Shown here piece after piece: positions 18,313 through 33,300 of a DNA stretch of 64,000 nucleotides. Source of the stretch: Atopobiaceae bacterium. Lineage in GTDB: Bacteria > Actinomycetota > Coriobacteriia > Coriobacteriales > Atopobiaceae. The translations under genes were made by a program, and so were the position numbers. The DNA lies in NCBI GenBank assembly GCA_017533825.1, contig JAFWIE010000052.1, positions 1 through 64,000 on the forward strand, given 5' to 3'. The stretch's first letter is position 1. Every line of letters starts with the position of its first letter. A model generated the notes under the pieces. It saw only the letters and a list, made by a program, of their open reading frames with translations. It did not search any database and was not told the DNA's origin.

Positions 18313-18385
18313 AAGCTTGATTAATTGTGTTTAAGTTCGGAGGTCCTCCTGAGGTTGCCGAGCATTCAGAAGAGGGGTGTTTTCC

Positions 18386-21300
18386 ATGAGAGGCAAGCGA
18401 AAGAGCTCGAATGCGCTGCGTGCCGCGCTTTCAGTGCTGTTGAGCATATCAATGGTCACAAGCGGCGTACCAACGACGGCAGTTGCAAAAGCCGTCGAGG
18501 AGTTCACATCGAGCCAAGGTGTGGGGAACCCCGAGGATGCGTCATCGCAGACGTCGGATGCGATGACGGACGGCTCAGGGGTCACTTCGAACACGCCGAC
18601 CGACGCTACAGGGTCCTCCGATGATGCGAACCGGGATGACACAGCCACCGTATCTCGCGACGAAACATCCGACGAGGCGAACAAAGAACAATCCTCGTAC
18701 GGCAGCATTCTTGTGCGAGTCGAGGTGCGGGGTATACCTGCCGAAGTGGCACCGACTGAGCATGCCGTAACTGTACAGAATGCCGACGGTCTCTACCTCA
18801 ACGATGTTCATGAGTTCGTGGAGGAAGAGGCAAGGCTTCACATCGCACAAGCTGGAGAATTGGACCTTGCCGAGGTGCCCGTGGGCACCTATACCGTGCG
18901 CGAGGTGAGTGAAGACCGAGACATTGGGGACTATACCTACAACGACAAAGCATCGAAGCCCGAGGTACAGCTTGAGGTGACCGAGGGCGATTCCGCCGAG
19001 GCAACGCTCGTCAGTGTGTATGAGTCTACCGAGGCGCAGGAGTCCGAGGAGAAGTCCGACGAGCAAAAGTCAGAGGAAGGGGAATCCGAGGAGCAAGAAT
19101 CCGAGGAGCAGCCCGATAAAGAGGCCGAAGAACAGAAGGCAGAGGAAAACGCCGACGAGCAGAAAGCTGACGAGAAGGCCGAGGAGAAGTCCGACGAGCA
19201 GCAGCCCGAGAAGCAGGAGCCTCAGTCAGATGAACAGGCCGCACCCAAGGCGGAGGACAAACAATCCAGTGTGGGCGAAGAGGACGAGGCGAAGGAGCCC
19301 ACGCCCGAAGCCGAGCCCGAGACAGAGGCTAAGCAAAAGACTGCCGCCAACGATCAAACGAAGAAGGGCCCCGCGTTAAGGAGCACGAAGTCCGGCGGGG
19401 CTGGTGATGCGCTGAAGGCGGGGGGAGATGACGCTGCAGAGGATGACTACACCGAGCGCGAAGAGACGAACAATCTCAACCTTCTGCTCGATGAGGGTGG
19501 CCTCACCATTACGTCCATGGGCAAGACGTACGACCTCACCAACCTGGCGGAGGGCGAGACGGTCGAGCTGGAGAAGGGCGAGCCGTTCACGCTGCATCTG
19601 AGCTTTGCCGAGAACGACCACTATGGGTTCAAGAAGGATGAGACGCCGCTGGTCTATAGCTTGCCGAGGGGCATGACGCTGCCCGACAGCTTTGACTCCT
19701 TCACCTTTGACATGGACCTCGGTGACGAGGGGACTCTCAAGGACAATCGCGTCGAGTACGATCGCGAGAACAACCAGCTTAAGGTCTATTGGAATACCGA
19801 CGATGCAGACGGCATGGATGCGCTGTATGCGTCTCCTGAAGTAATGTTCCAAATCGACGTCAGTGCCACAATGGAGGGGACTCTCGAGCAAATCGAGTTT
19901 TCGCAGGACCTCGTGGTCGAGGTAAACCAGACGGAATCCCATAGCGCCAAGGTCGAGAAGACCGGCACGTACAACAAGGAAACCAACCAGGTTGACTACA
20001 CGGTGACCGTGACCTCCATCGGTCGCAACACCAATGTGGTGGCCGAGGACAAGCTCACCGGTAAGGCACTGAGCTACAACTGGGATGACGACAGCAAGCC
20101 GAAGACGGTTGTCTCCTATGCGGGTGAGGCGGACCCTGCTCCGCAGTTCACTGTCCCTGACCAAGACCGCAAATGCGACGGCTTTAAGCTCATCATTCCC
20201 TCCATGGCAAATGGTGAGGTCTTCTCGTTTACCTATTCCGCGAACGTGGACACACAAGAGTTGGGAACCAGTGGCGAGCAGGACACCCTTGCAGCCGGCA
20301 ACGAAGTGACGGTTCTGGGAGTCACCACACCTGCTCCTGCAACGCTGATCGACTGGTCCGATATCAGCAAGGATGCAAGGCTCGTGAGTCCGAGCACGAT
20401 TGATTCCAGAACGGTCGAATGGACGATCGTGACCAACAACTCACGCATCGGAAGCTTCGCCGGAAGCCACATTAAGGACTCCATCGACCAGGGTTCTCGC
20501 GACAGGATGACGTATACCGGTGCCGGCCTGACGATTAAGGTATATGATCAGGACAATCGTCTCTACGAAACGCGCGATGTCGCGTGGGATGAGGTTGGTG
20601 TCACTGATCTGGAGAGCGACCAGGCGTGGGACTACCTCGTTCCAACGACCGACGGCATATATAAGTACGAAATCACCTATCAGACGAGGGTGGCCCTCAA
20701 GGACAAGAATGAGAGCTTCCGCGTAGAAAACACCGCCGAGAGTCGCGGCGGCACGGCGGATGGCTTCATCGATTTGGGTCCGGGCGTTGGCGAGAGCATC
20801 TACTACCACAAAACCGTCAACGCCGTTACCGAGGATCACGTCGATTGGGACCTCAGCATCGACGTCCCCGCGAACAGCTATTGGGCAACGGAGCAGTTCG
20901 TGATCACGGACACGCTGCCCTCCATGCAGATCGACGGAACGTGGTACTACGACACCTTTGATAGCTTGCAGCAGGAGCCGTCGTACGAAGAGGCGGGGAT
21001 GTCGCATACCATCGGGACTTCTGCGTCGAACCACGACGAGTTCTATAAGCTGAGCCTCGTTGACCCGAATGGCGAAGTTGGCCAGCAGGTGGTGCTTACG
21101 TTCTACCACCTGGACTCCGAGGGTCACGAGCAACCGGGCTTGTCGCCTGATGCCGAAGCGAGGACCATCTCGCTGCGAATTCGGAGCAAGAACAATCAGG
21201 ACTGGCTCAACCAGAGCGCAGAAAAGATTAAGGACCGGAGGCTGCTCACACACAAGAACTCGGTGACGGTCAATCGCTACGGCGCCAAGTCTGCGAGTGC

Positions 21301-24300
21301 CTACATTGCAGAGCGGATTCTGAAGAAGGAACTCGTGCCGCTTGGTGAGGACGAGAACGGCAAGCCTATCTACATGGGCAGGGACGAGGACGGCATGCCC
21401 TACTACCAGTTCCGACTCACGATTCTGGGCATCACAGAGGATCAGTTGCGCACGAATCCCATCGCGCTGGTGGATGCCTTCAATGCCGATGGCGCGCAGT
21501 ACTTCGCGTACGATGACGCTTCCGCCAAGCTGCTCGGTGGCGATGATGACGTTGAGCTGAAGACGTTGCGTAACGGTCCCTTTACTTCGCCTTCCAATAC
21601 CAAGACTGACTTTTATGCAGAGTCCACAGATGCTGGTGTGAACTTCCACCTGACGAGCCTCGAGAGTTCTGACCTTCTCGATTCGGAGAACAATAACACC
21701 CCGTATGGCACCTATGCCATCGAATATCGAATCAAGGTCAAGGATGCCGAAGCTTTGAGTGCGCTGAACCAGCGCTCTATTACCGCGCATGAGGCGAACG
21801 AGAGGAGCCAGGAATCCGGTGACGAGGAGGAGGGCAGCGGCGTCATTTCCATGACCAACTCCATCAACGGTTATGGTGGCACCGACTCCATCCCGTTCGA
21901 TTACGAGTACGAGGCACTCGACAAGAGCATGCTGGCAGAGTCCGGAAGCAACGTTGCGAGCTATACAATTAACGTGAATCCGGACAAGTGCAAGCTCAAT
22001 GGGGGCAAGCCCATGGAGCTGACTGATAAGTTCTCGCCGAACCAGTCCATCCAGTACGACACCATTCGTGTGACGAAGGCGATCAACAAGGACGGCCAGG
22101 ATATGACGAGTGCCATTTCCTGGGACTTCCGTGGCAACGTCGGAACCTTCGTCATCCCGGACGAGACGGCTGTGACCATCACATACTCTTCGACGCTGCT
22201 TCCGAGGGAGAACGAGAGCTACTGGAACGAAGCCCGGATGAAGGGGTACCACGAGAAGGCGAAGCAGACTCTCACCGTCACGCAGTCTGCCAGCGGTAGC
22301 GCCAAGTCGTACAAGCTGCGCGTGTTCAAGTACGCCGACGGCAAGATGGAGAAGGGCCTGAGTGGCGCAACGTTCCGGTTGCTCGATGCAAGTGGCAAGA
22401 TTGTCAAGTATCGCAAGAAGCGCGTGGAGAATGGCGTGACCATCCACGAGAAGGGCAATCCGGTGACAGTTACCACCGGCGAGGATGGATATGCGACCCT
22501 CTTCCTGCACATGGGCAAGGATGGCGTGGCTCTGCGAAAGAACACTGTGTATTACTTGGACGAGATCCAAGCTCCCGTAGGCTATCGGAGCGACTACGTC
22601 CACTACGGCTTCGTGATTTCCGACAATCCCGATTACCATGCTCCCGATGGCGTGTATGTCTACCACAGCAACGACATCCTCAAGGTGCGCAACACGCCCG
22701 AGGAGGCTGATCTTACCATCGTGAAGCGCTTTGCCGGGTCGGTGCAGCTCACCGCTGAGCAGAAGAGCAAGATTTCCTTCAGAATTGATTACCGTGCAAA
22801 CGAAACCGATGACTGGTCGACCATCGAGAACATCACCTACAACGACGAGAACTTCGTGGACGGCGTCTACACCCTGCCGCCCAACGAGTACAAGGCGGGC
22901 CAGTACCGCGTAACCGAGATTGCCAGTGATCTGGATCTCCCGGGCGACGTCGTGCGTACGGTCACCTATCTCGTGAATGGAGAAGAGACCACGCTCGATG
23001 AGGATGGTGCCGTGGACCTTACCATCGAGGACGTGGGCGAGAAGAAGAGCCATCAAGTCATCGTGACCAACGAATACGACAAGATGCAATACGACTTCAC
23101 CAAGGTGGACTCGTCCACGGGTGCCGTGGTACCGGGCGCTGAGTTCACGACCTATGCGGTCAATGGTGGCAGCACGGTCAAGACGTACAAGACCAACAAG
23201 AACGGCACGTTCTCCATCGCCAAGGCGGACGGCTATGCAGACGACACGCTCTACTACGTGGTTGAGACCAAGGCGCCCAACGGGTACATTCAGCCGAGTG
23301 ACATTGGCTTCTCTGGCTCCGGCGCGTACTTCCAGAAGTACTACTTCTTCTTCTCGAATGGCGATGCGGTCCCCGCTGGACTACCTGCCGACGCTTCCGC
23401 CGTCAACCTCGCCAAGGTCTATGCCAGCGAAGAGGTTGCCAACGAGAAGACTTTTATGACCATGGCAAAGATTGAGGCAAAGAAGAACGCGGACAAACTG
23501 CTGGTGCGAAAGGACTTTGCGTTCGAGCTGCTCGATGCGGCGGGTAACGTCATTGTCACCAAGTCGGCTCAACAGGGCGGAACGGCCAACCTCAACAGGA
23601 CTTTCTCGACGGCAGATCTGTATGACCCCGAGACCGAGGAGTTCTTGGCTTCGAAGCAGTTCCACTACACGCTGCGCGAGAAGATTCCCGCAGGAGCCCA
23701 GGCATACGACAAGACGACCGGGCTGCCTGTTACAGGGGTTACGTACAGCGACGCAATGACGTCCGAGCAGCGTCAGAGCTACACGTGGAAGCAGAACGGC
23801 TTTACGTACAGCAGCAAAGAGGTTCCGGTCACGGTGACCGTCACGCGCTCCGAAGACGAGAACAACATCGGCAAACTCTCCGCGTCGGTTGCCTATGGGA
23901 CTGCTCCCACCGCTGATGCCAATCTCTTTACCAACGCGTACGAGGCCAAGGGCGAGGCGGACGTCGCCGTGGGCAAGAAGCTCACTGGCAAGGTGCTTCA
24001 GGCTGGGCAATTCAGCTTTACGCTTTCGGGCAACGGACAGAACCAGACGAAGACGAACGCGGCGGATGGAAGCGTGACCTTCGATGCGATGCGCTATGAC
24101 GAGAAAGACCTCGATCCAGACACGCTCAGCAAGACGTACATATATACGATTTCGGAGAATTCCTTCAACATCCCGGGCGTCTCTCGTGACACCTCAAACG
24201 GCCCCTCGAACATCTATGCGCAGGTGACGCTGATCGACCAGCGGAACGGCACCATCAATACCGCTGTCAAGTACTTCAAGGATGCTGCCTGCACGCAGGA

Positions 24301-27300
24301 ACTCACGGGTAGTAACATCGCCTTCGTGAACAGGTACCGGGCGAGTGGCAACCTCACGCTGAAGACGGACAAGACGTTCGAGGATGACTATTGGCCGAAG
24401 GGCACCGCCCGCTACACATTCAAGGTGACACACGATACGTCGGATGGCTATACGAAGGACGTACCGAGCTTCAGTAACATTGTTTTGAATGCCTCAGATC
24501 GCAGCGTTACTGGCGGACATGCAAGCTTCGATCTCAATAATCTGAAGGATGATAGTGCGCCGACGGGCTATGCAAGCTCTCGTACCTTCAAGTACAGGGT
24601 TTCCGAGCAGTCGCGGAGCAACAATGGCGTGACCTATGACGCGAAGGTCATCCCGCTGAAGCTCACGATTACCGACGATGGGGCAGGGCACATCACGGTT
24701 ACGTCGCTCGAGCTAGGGACCGACAATACCAACAGGGTCGACGATATTGTTGGCCGCAATGCTGCTGGCGTGGGCGGGACGTTTAATGTGGCGCCTGGTA
24801 CAGACTCATTCAAGAATTCCTATGATGCGTCAGGTACGGCTGAGATTCCGGTCTTGAAGAAGATCTCGGGTGAACGCTCATGGCAGGATTTCGATTCGTT
24901 TACCTTCACGCTGAAGGCGGAGACCGATGGCGCGCCCATGCCGAGCGGTGATGGTTTGACGACGAACCAGGACGGCAGCGTGAGCCTCACCATCACGAAT
25001 GACACCGCGAATCACACGGGCGTCTTCGGCAACATAACCAGAACGCTTGCCGACATCAAACAGAGCGTAGGGGACGGCTATGTGAACCCCGCGTCGAAGA
25101 CGTATGCCTATACCATCACGGAGACCATTCCTGACGATGCGAAGAGCACGGAGGGCGACCTCACGTACGGGACAGCCGAACCAGACGAGCGCGTGAGTCA
25201 CGACTGGGTTCTCGACGGCGTCACGTACCATGGCGCACCGCACCAGATCGAGCTGACGTTCAAGGATGGTGGCAGTGGCACCATCGTGCCTACCTTGGTG
25301 GACAAGGTGGTCTCGGAGACTCAGCCGGTGAGCAACGTCTCCTTCGACAACCACTACAAGGCTGACGGTCAGGCGTTGATCGAAGTCGGCAAGAGCCTCG
25401 AGGGTTGGCAGCTGGCTAAGGCGGAGAACCAGACCTTCACCTTTACCCTGAAGTCTGCGACGAGCGGTTCCGATGCGGCGCCCATCCGCTACAAGGATGC
25501 CGACGGCGTGCACAGTGTGGACGAGATGACCAAGACCGTTACGCTCAACAATGGGACGGGCAAGGCCACCTTCGACTTGCTCTACTACGACACCGACAGC
25601 AACAAGCACAACAACTTCGTGTATCAGATATCTGAGAGCTTCCCGAATGGCAAGACCAGTGAAAACACGGGAATCACGCTCGCCAATCCTATCTATGCAA
25701 AGGTGGACCTCAGGCCGGATGACTTGCATGGCCAACTCACCCCTACGGTTACCTACTACAGCAACGCTGCATGTGCATGCACGCAGAAGCTTACCGGCGA
25801 CGCAGTCGCCTTCAAGAACAAGTACAAGCCCGAGGGAGAGCTTGCGCTGAAGTCCACAAAGACCTTCGAGAACAACTACTGGCCCGTCGGCGCCAAGAAG
25901 ACGAAGTCGTATAGCTTCGACATTACGTCAACCGACAGCTCGGCACCGACGTTCAGCGACATCGTGCTCAATGCGGAGAATCATTCCGTGAGTGGCGGCA
26001 TAGCTCAGTTCACCATCGACCACCTTGACCAGAACGCCGAGAATGGCGAGAAGACCTATACCTACACCGTGAGCGAGGTCGTGCCGAGTGGGGCACAGGG
26101 CCGCACACTCAACGGCGTGACCTACAGCAACGAGACGCATACGCTCGAACTCAAGCTCAGGGACGATGGAGAAGGGCACATCATTCCGTCGGTACGGTTC
26201 GACGGGACTGGTGACTTTACCGAGATTACAAGCACGAGCAGCGCACCCAACGTTGGGTCGTATGAGAATTCCTACGATGCCGAGGGCGACGGCTACATCA
26301 AGGTGAGCAAGCTCATCGACGGACGCGCTTGGAAGAATGGCGAGACATACGGGTTCACGCTGGTTCCCGCTGAGGGTAGCCTGCCCGTTGTGGGTGACAC
26401 GACCGTCTCGGTGGGCGCGGGGGAGACCAAGTCCTTCGGGAAGATTCACGCGACACTTGCGAACCTAGTGACCGACGGCGTGTACGCTTCGAGCAAGTCG
26501 TTTGACTATCAGATTTTCGAGACCATTCCCGATGGAGCGAAGAGCACAGAGGGTGACCTCACGTATGGCACCGCCACGCCAGCAGTGCGCAAGAACCATG
26601 ACTGGATCTACGAGGGCGTCACCTACAAGGGTGCTCCCCGCGACGTGGTGCTCACGTTCACGGACGAGGGTAATGGCCACCTTGCCTATACGGTGAAGGA
26701 GGGCACCAAGGACGTCACGAACAGCGGCTCGAGCTTTACGAACACCTACCACGCGGAGGGTACGGCAGAGCTCAAGGTGACCAAGAGCTTCGACGCGCAG
26801 GAATGGCCGGGGAACCAGACGTTCAGCTTCGATCTCGCGGAGACCAACAGGGGCAATCTCCCGAAGAATGCCGGCGGGCAGACGGTCACTCACGTCACAA
26901 GCACGAAGGACCAGCCCACGCAGACCTTCGGCACGATTACCTACACCGAGGCCGACATGAAGACCAACGGCGTCTATGCCAAGGACAAGTACTTCACCTA
27001 CACCGTGAAGGAGACCGTACCGAGCGACAAGAAGGGCGTGATCTACGACACGACGACCCATACGGTGACGGTGCACGTGGTCGACAACCAGGACGGAACG
27101 CTGAGCACGTCGTATACGTTCTCAAACGATGATGCATGGAGTGCAACCGCGACCGATGCCACTGCTACTATCCGCAACTCCTATGATGCATCGACGAAGA
27201 TCAACGTCGCGGGTGGCAAGGCCGTCGACGTGGCCCACGTGAGCAAGGATGGTTTCGGCTTCACGCTCGTGCCTGCTGAGGGCTCACCCGCGCAGACCAA

Positions 27301-30300
27301 CACGACGGCGACCTCTGCCGCCGACGGCAGCTTCTCGTTCCAGAACCTCACGTTCGAGCTTGCCGACATCGAGCAAACGGTTGACGGCAAGAAAACCTAT
27401 CCTGCCACGACGTTCACCTATACCATCAAGGAGAACGACATCACCAAGAACGGCTACACCAAGGGTGAAGGGGCGAGCGACGTGACGGTGACTGTCGATG
27501 TTAGCTACAACGCGAATACCGGCGTGCTCACCGCCACTCCCTCCTACAAGCGTGGCGAAACCCTTCTCAATGCCGCAACCTTTACCAACTCGTATGATGC
27601 GACGGGCTCCATCGCGCTTTCCGGTACCAAGGTGCTTACGGGTCGTGCGATTGCGAACGATGACAAGTGGAACTTCACGCTCACGCCCGTCACAGCTGGC
27701 GCGCCCATCCGTACCACCAAGGGTGGAGAGACGCAGACGAGCCTGACGGTGCAGAACGCAGCGGGCACCTACGCGCTCGGTACGCTTTACTACCAGCTCT
27801 CCGACCTTGCAAACGGCAACGGTGGTTACTTGGAGGAGAAGACCTTCTCGTACAAGGTTACCGAGGCGGACCCCGCGGGTACCGAGAACCGCCACATCGT
27901 CAACGATGACGCGGCATCGAACGGGAAGACCCTCAGCGTGAAGGTTGCCCAGCACAAGACGAACGGCAAGTACGACGGCACGCTGAGCGTGACGCTCGTG
28001 GGGGCGGAGACTGCGCCGACCTTCACCAACAAGTACACGGCAGCGGGTGAGGTATATGTGCCCGGTACCAAGAAGATGGCTGGCCGTGACTTCTGGAATG
28101 CCACCGACCCGTGGACCTTCACGGTCGCAGCCACCTCGCCGACTCCGAATGCGCCGCTCGTCATGAGCAGGAACGACCCGAGCAGGACGAGCATCGAGGT
28201 CGTGGACGGCAAGGGTATCGCGTATGTGGTCAAGAGCGACAAGCTGTGGGACTACGGCTTCCACCTGTCATACACACTCGAGGATCTCAAGAATGCAGAT
28301 GGCACCTACGCGTCGGAGAAGACGTTCTACTACACCGTCACTGAGTCGGGTACCGCCCAGGGCGTGTCGAACGACCCCGAGGCGACGCGCACCATCGCCA
28401 TCACGGTCACTGATCCGCAGAAGGGTGACGGCAAGCTCAACGTTGCGCTTGCGCCCACCTCGTCGAGCACGGAGTACGTGAACACATACCATGCGGCGGG
28501 GAGTACTACCGTCGTGGCGGCCAAGGCACTCGACGGACGTAAGCTCGAGAAGGATGCGTTTACCTTCACGCTCACGGGTGAGGGGCAGAACCAGAGCAAG
28601 ACGAACGACGCAGACGGCCGCGTTGCCTTCGATGCGATCAACTACAACGAATCTGACCTCGGCAAGACCTATCACTACACGGTGAAGGAGGCCGTGCCCA
28701 CGCCACTGGTCAATGGCTACACGTACGACAAGAGCGAGTTCGACGTTGCTGTTGCCGTGACGGTCAGTCCTGCCGATGCTGCCAAGCTGGTGGCCACGCA
28801 GACCATCAAACAGACGAAGGACAAGGACGGCAATGCAATCGAGGACGGAAAGCCCGTAAGCGCCATCGGCTTCTCCAACACCTATGTTGCCACGGGTACC
28901 TTGAAGCTCACGGCAACCAAGTCCTTCGAGGGCAACTACTGGCCCACCGACCCGAGTGGCTTCGACTTTGAGCTCGTGGCGACCGGTGACAACGCCTCCA
29001 AGGCACCTGCGTTCGGTACGGGGAAGGCCACGGCTACGGAGGAGAGCCAGACTGCCGAGTTCGGCACCGCGAGCTTCTCGCTGGCAAATCTGAGCAAAGA
29101 TGCCGACGGTCGTTATCTGCCCACCACCTATACCTACACGGTAAACGAGGTCGTGCCGGAAGGAGCGCAGAACGGCAAACTCAATGGTGTGACGTACGCT
29201 GCACAACCTCATGCGCTCGCTCTCACGCTCACGGATGACGGCGAGGGCCATATCGTGCCGACCGCAGAGGTGGACGGCGAGGACGTGACCCTTACCGACG
29301 GTTCCCTCTGGGCTGGAGACTTCCGCAACACCTACGAGGCGGCGGGCGAGGCGAGATTCTTCGCCATGAAGACGCTGACCGATCATGACCTGACTGCAGG
29401 CATGTTCTCGTTTGAGCTCGAAGGCCCGCATGCGGGTGGTACGAGCAACGCGCAGACGGTCTCGAACGGCAATGTGGGCGACGACGTCTCCAAGGCCACC
29501 TTCGCTCCCGTGCCATTCACCATGGCCGACCTGGCGATTACGAACGATTCGGGCAAGATAACTGGTTACGAGAAGTCCAAGACCTTTGAGTATAAGATCC
29601 GTGAGGTTATTCCCGAGGGTGCGACTGACAACCACGACGAGACCTTTACTAAGGACGGCATCACGTATCGTGCGCAGGAGCAGAGCTTCGTCGTGACGCT
29701 GACCGACCAGGGCGACGGCCACTTGGCAGTCGCCTACGGCAGGGGAGAAGACGCCGCGAGTGAGTTCGGCGGTGCGTCCTTCAGGAATACCTACGACGCT
29801 GACGGCGACGTTGCGATTGAGGGCACCAAGGGCCTGCTCGGTCGTGCGATGAGGGCCGGTGACGACTGGACCTTTACCCTCACGGGGGTGAACGGTGCTC
29901 CCGTCCGCACCTCCAAGGGCGGCCAGACGCAGCAGAGCGTCGAGGCCCACAACGACGGCACGGACGGCTTCTCCTTTGGCAGTCTGCACTATCAGCTGAG
30001 CGACCTCAAGGAGGAGGACGGTCGCTACGTTCCGACGACGTATACCTACACCGTCACCGAGTCCAATGGCAAGAACGGTGCCATTCCCGGCGTCACGCTG
30101 GATACTCCGAAGACTTTTGATGTTGTGGTTGCGGACAAGGGCAATGGCGAGCTGACGGTGACGAGCGACGCTGCCGAGAAGCTCGGATTCTCCAACACCT
30201 ATACCGCCACGGGCACGGCGACCATCGCGGGCGCGAAGGAACTCAGTGGTCGCGCATTCCAGGAAGGTGACGCATGGTCCTTCACGATTTCGTCCGGGGA

Positions 30301-33300
30301 CCAGAACGCACCGCTTCCTAGCCAGAAGACCGTGACCATCACCCCATCCGAGGGCCAGAGTGCCGCGTTCCAGTTCGGTGCCATCACCTATGATGTCTCG
30401 CTGCTTGCAGACGTAACCCCTGAGGCAGATGGCTCGCGCACCAAGACCTACACCTATACCATTGCCGAGTCGGGCGAGGTCACGAACGTGACAAACGACG
30501 CGTCCAAGACCGTCAAGGTTACCATCTCCGACAACGCCACCGGCGCCTTGGCGGTGACGACGGATGTCACTGAGGACAAGCCGCTCGTCTTTGCTAATGA
30601 CTATGACGCATCGGGCGAGACTACGCTCGAAGGCACCAAGCTCATCGAGGGACGCTCCTTCAAGGCTGGCGACACATGGACGTTCACCGTCACCAACGAT
30701 CAGGGCGCCCCGATGCCGGAGCACACGAGCGTGACCGTCAATCCCAGCTCGGGCACGAGCGTCGCTCTCGACTTTGGCAAGATCTCCTATACCGAGGCCG
30801 ACGCGGGCAAGAGATACATCTACACCGTTCTGGAGACGGGAAGCATCGCCAACGTGACCAACGATGCGGCTCAGACCGTGATCGTGAACATCGCGGACAA
30901 CGGTGACGGCACGCTCGCCATCACGAACTCCTCAAAGGACGAAAAGACCCCGCTCGAGTTCACCAACGTGTATCACTCCAACGGCGATGCCGACCTCAAG
31001 GGCACCAAGACGCTCGCGGGCAGGGCATTCAAGAGCGGCGACAAGTGGGCCTTTGACGTTACGGCAAGCAAGAGCACCCCGATGCCCGAGCGCACGAGCG
31101 TCGTGGTCGAGCCTACCGAAGGTTCCTCTGCGCTCATCGACTTCGGAACGATTCACTTCACGCAGGACGATCTCGCCGATGTCGAGCCGGCAGCGGATGG
31201 CTCGCGCACGAAGACCTTCACCTACACCATCACGGAGTCGGGTACCGTTGCGAGTGTCGATAATGACGCCGCGAAGACCGTCTCGATCACCGCTGTTGAT
31301 GACGGCAATGGTCGCATCATGACGATTAGCAGTACCTCTGAGACGCCGCTCGTCTTTGCCAACGTCTACACCGCTAAGGGCGAGACGACCATTCATGGCC
31401 TCAAGACACTCTCTGGTCGCGCGTTCCAGCAGGGTGATGCTTGGACGTTCTCCATCGCAAGCGCGAACGAGAAGGCTCCGCTGCCCGAGAAGGCGTCGGT
31501 CACCATTGATGCCTCCGACAAGGCAAGCTTCACGCTCGGACCGATCGCCTACACCGAGGCGGACGCCGGACAGACCTACACCTACACCGTCACCGAGACG
31601 GGCGACGTCGCGGGCGTAACGAACGCCGCCGCACAGACCGTGTCCGTCAAGGTTGAGGACAACGGCGACGGAACGCTCAAGCTCACGAATCCCGCCAAGG
31701 ACGAGGAGTCTGCGCTTGTCTTTGCCAACATCTACAAGGCGACGGGAAGCACGACGCTCTCCGCCACGAAGACGCTTACAGGTCGTACGTTCCAGAAGGG
31801 TGATGTGTGGGACTTCAAGGTCACCGCAGATGACCCCAACGCTCCCATGCCGCAAATTCCTGAAGTGACGCTCAACACGATCAATAACACCACAGCCAAC
31901 TTCGGCACCATCAACTACACCGAGGCCGACGCCGGCAAGATCTACACCTACACCATCACCGAGACGGGCGACGTAGATGGCGTCACCAACGATGAGCCGC
32001 AGGTCGTGACCGTCAAGGTCGAGGACAATGGTGACGGCACCCTCAAGGTCACGAATTCAGCCGAAGAGACTGGTGCCAGCTTTACTAACGTATACGACGC
32101 GGAGGGCAAGGCTAAGCTGAGCGGCACCAAGATGATCGTCGGACGCGACTTTAAGTCGGGCGACACTGCCACGATGAAGATCGAGGCCGTCACGAAGGAC
32201 GCCCCAATGCCCGAGCGCAGCACCGTCACGGTCAACCCGACCGAGGGCAAGAACATCGCCTACGCCTTCGACGACATCACCTACACGCTGGCCGACCTCC
32301 AGAAGGATGCCTCAGGCGATGCCGTGGAGACCACCTTCACCTACAAGGTCACCGAATCTTCCTACGCGATGGACGGCGTTACGAAGGACAATGCAGAGTA
32401 CACGGTGGACGTTACCGTCAAGGACCTGCGTAACGGGGAGCTCGACGTCAAGGTGAGCGACAACGCTACCAAACTCGACTTCACGAACGTCTATGACGCC
32501 AGTGGCGTCGCCAAGCTTGGTGGCACCAAGTTCATTGACACGCGCGACTTCCGGCCTGGCGACACTGCCACGTTTGCAATCGAGGCCATTACGAAGGACG
32601 CCCCGATGCCCGAGCACAGCACCGTCACGGTCAATCCGACGGAGGGCAAGAGCATCGCCTACGCCTTCGATGACATCACCTACACGCTGGCCGACCTCCA
32701 GAAGGATGACGCTGGCAACGCCGTGGAGACCACCTTCACCTACAAGGTCACTGAGTCCGCCTGCACCATGGATGGCGTGACGAAGGACGCAACCGAGCAT
32801 GAAGTCACGGTAACCGTTACTGATGCGCTTGATGGCACGCTCACCGTCGTGCCAGGCGAGAATGCGAAGACCTTGGACTTCACCAACACCTACAGCACGC
32901 AGACGGGCGTGACGCTTGGCGCCACCAAGACGCTCGCGAATCGAGACCTCAAGGCCGGTGCGTTTACGTTCCAGCTGCTGGATGCCCAGGGCAAGGTTCT
33001 TGACGAGAAGGAGAACGACGCCGAGGGCAACGTCACCTTCGACGAGCTCACGTATAGCATCCCCGACGCTGGCAAGAGCTTTACCTACATCATCAAGGAA
33101 GTCGTGCCCGAGGGGGCGAAGGACAACCTCTACGGGTGTGTGACGTACGACACGCACGAGGAACAGGTCGAGGTCAACGTGACGTATGACGATGTGGCGG
33201 GCGTGCTGACGGCAACGGCCAACAAGGACGCAGAGGATATTGTCTTTGCCAACACCTTCGAGACGACCGAGATCGCTGGCCACAAAGTATGGGTGGACGA

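Larger units (their letters stand above)
17990..18385. other. Intergenic region between prepilin and giant adhesin genes
   Basis: This 396-bp gap holds a strong terminator (18045-18075), a second hairpin (18088-18121), and in its last 100 bp an AT-richer stretch with a likely promoter for the giant gene. No small ORF with a good ribosome site and no riboswitch were recognised. Confidence 0.6.
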
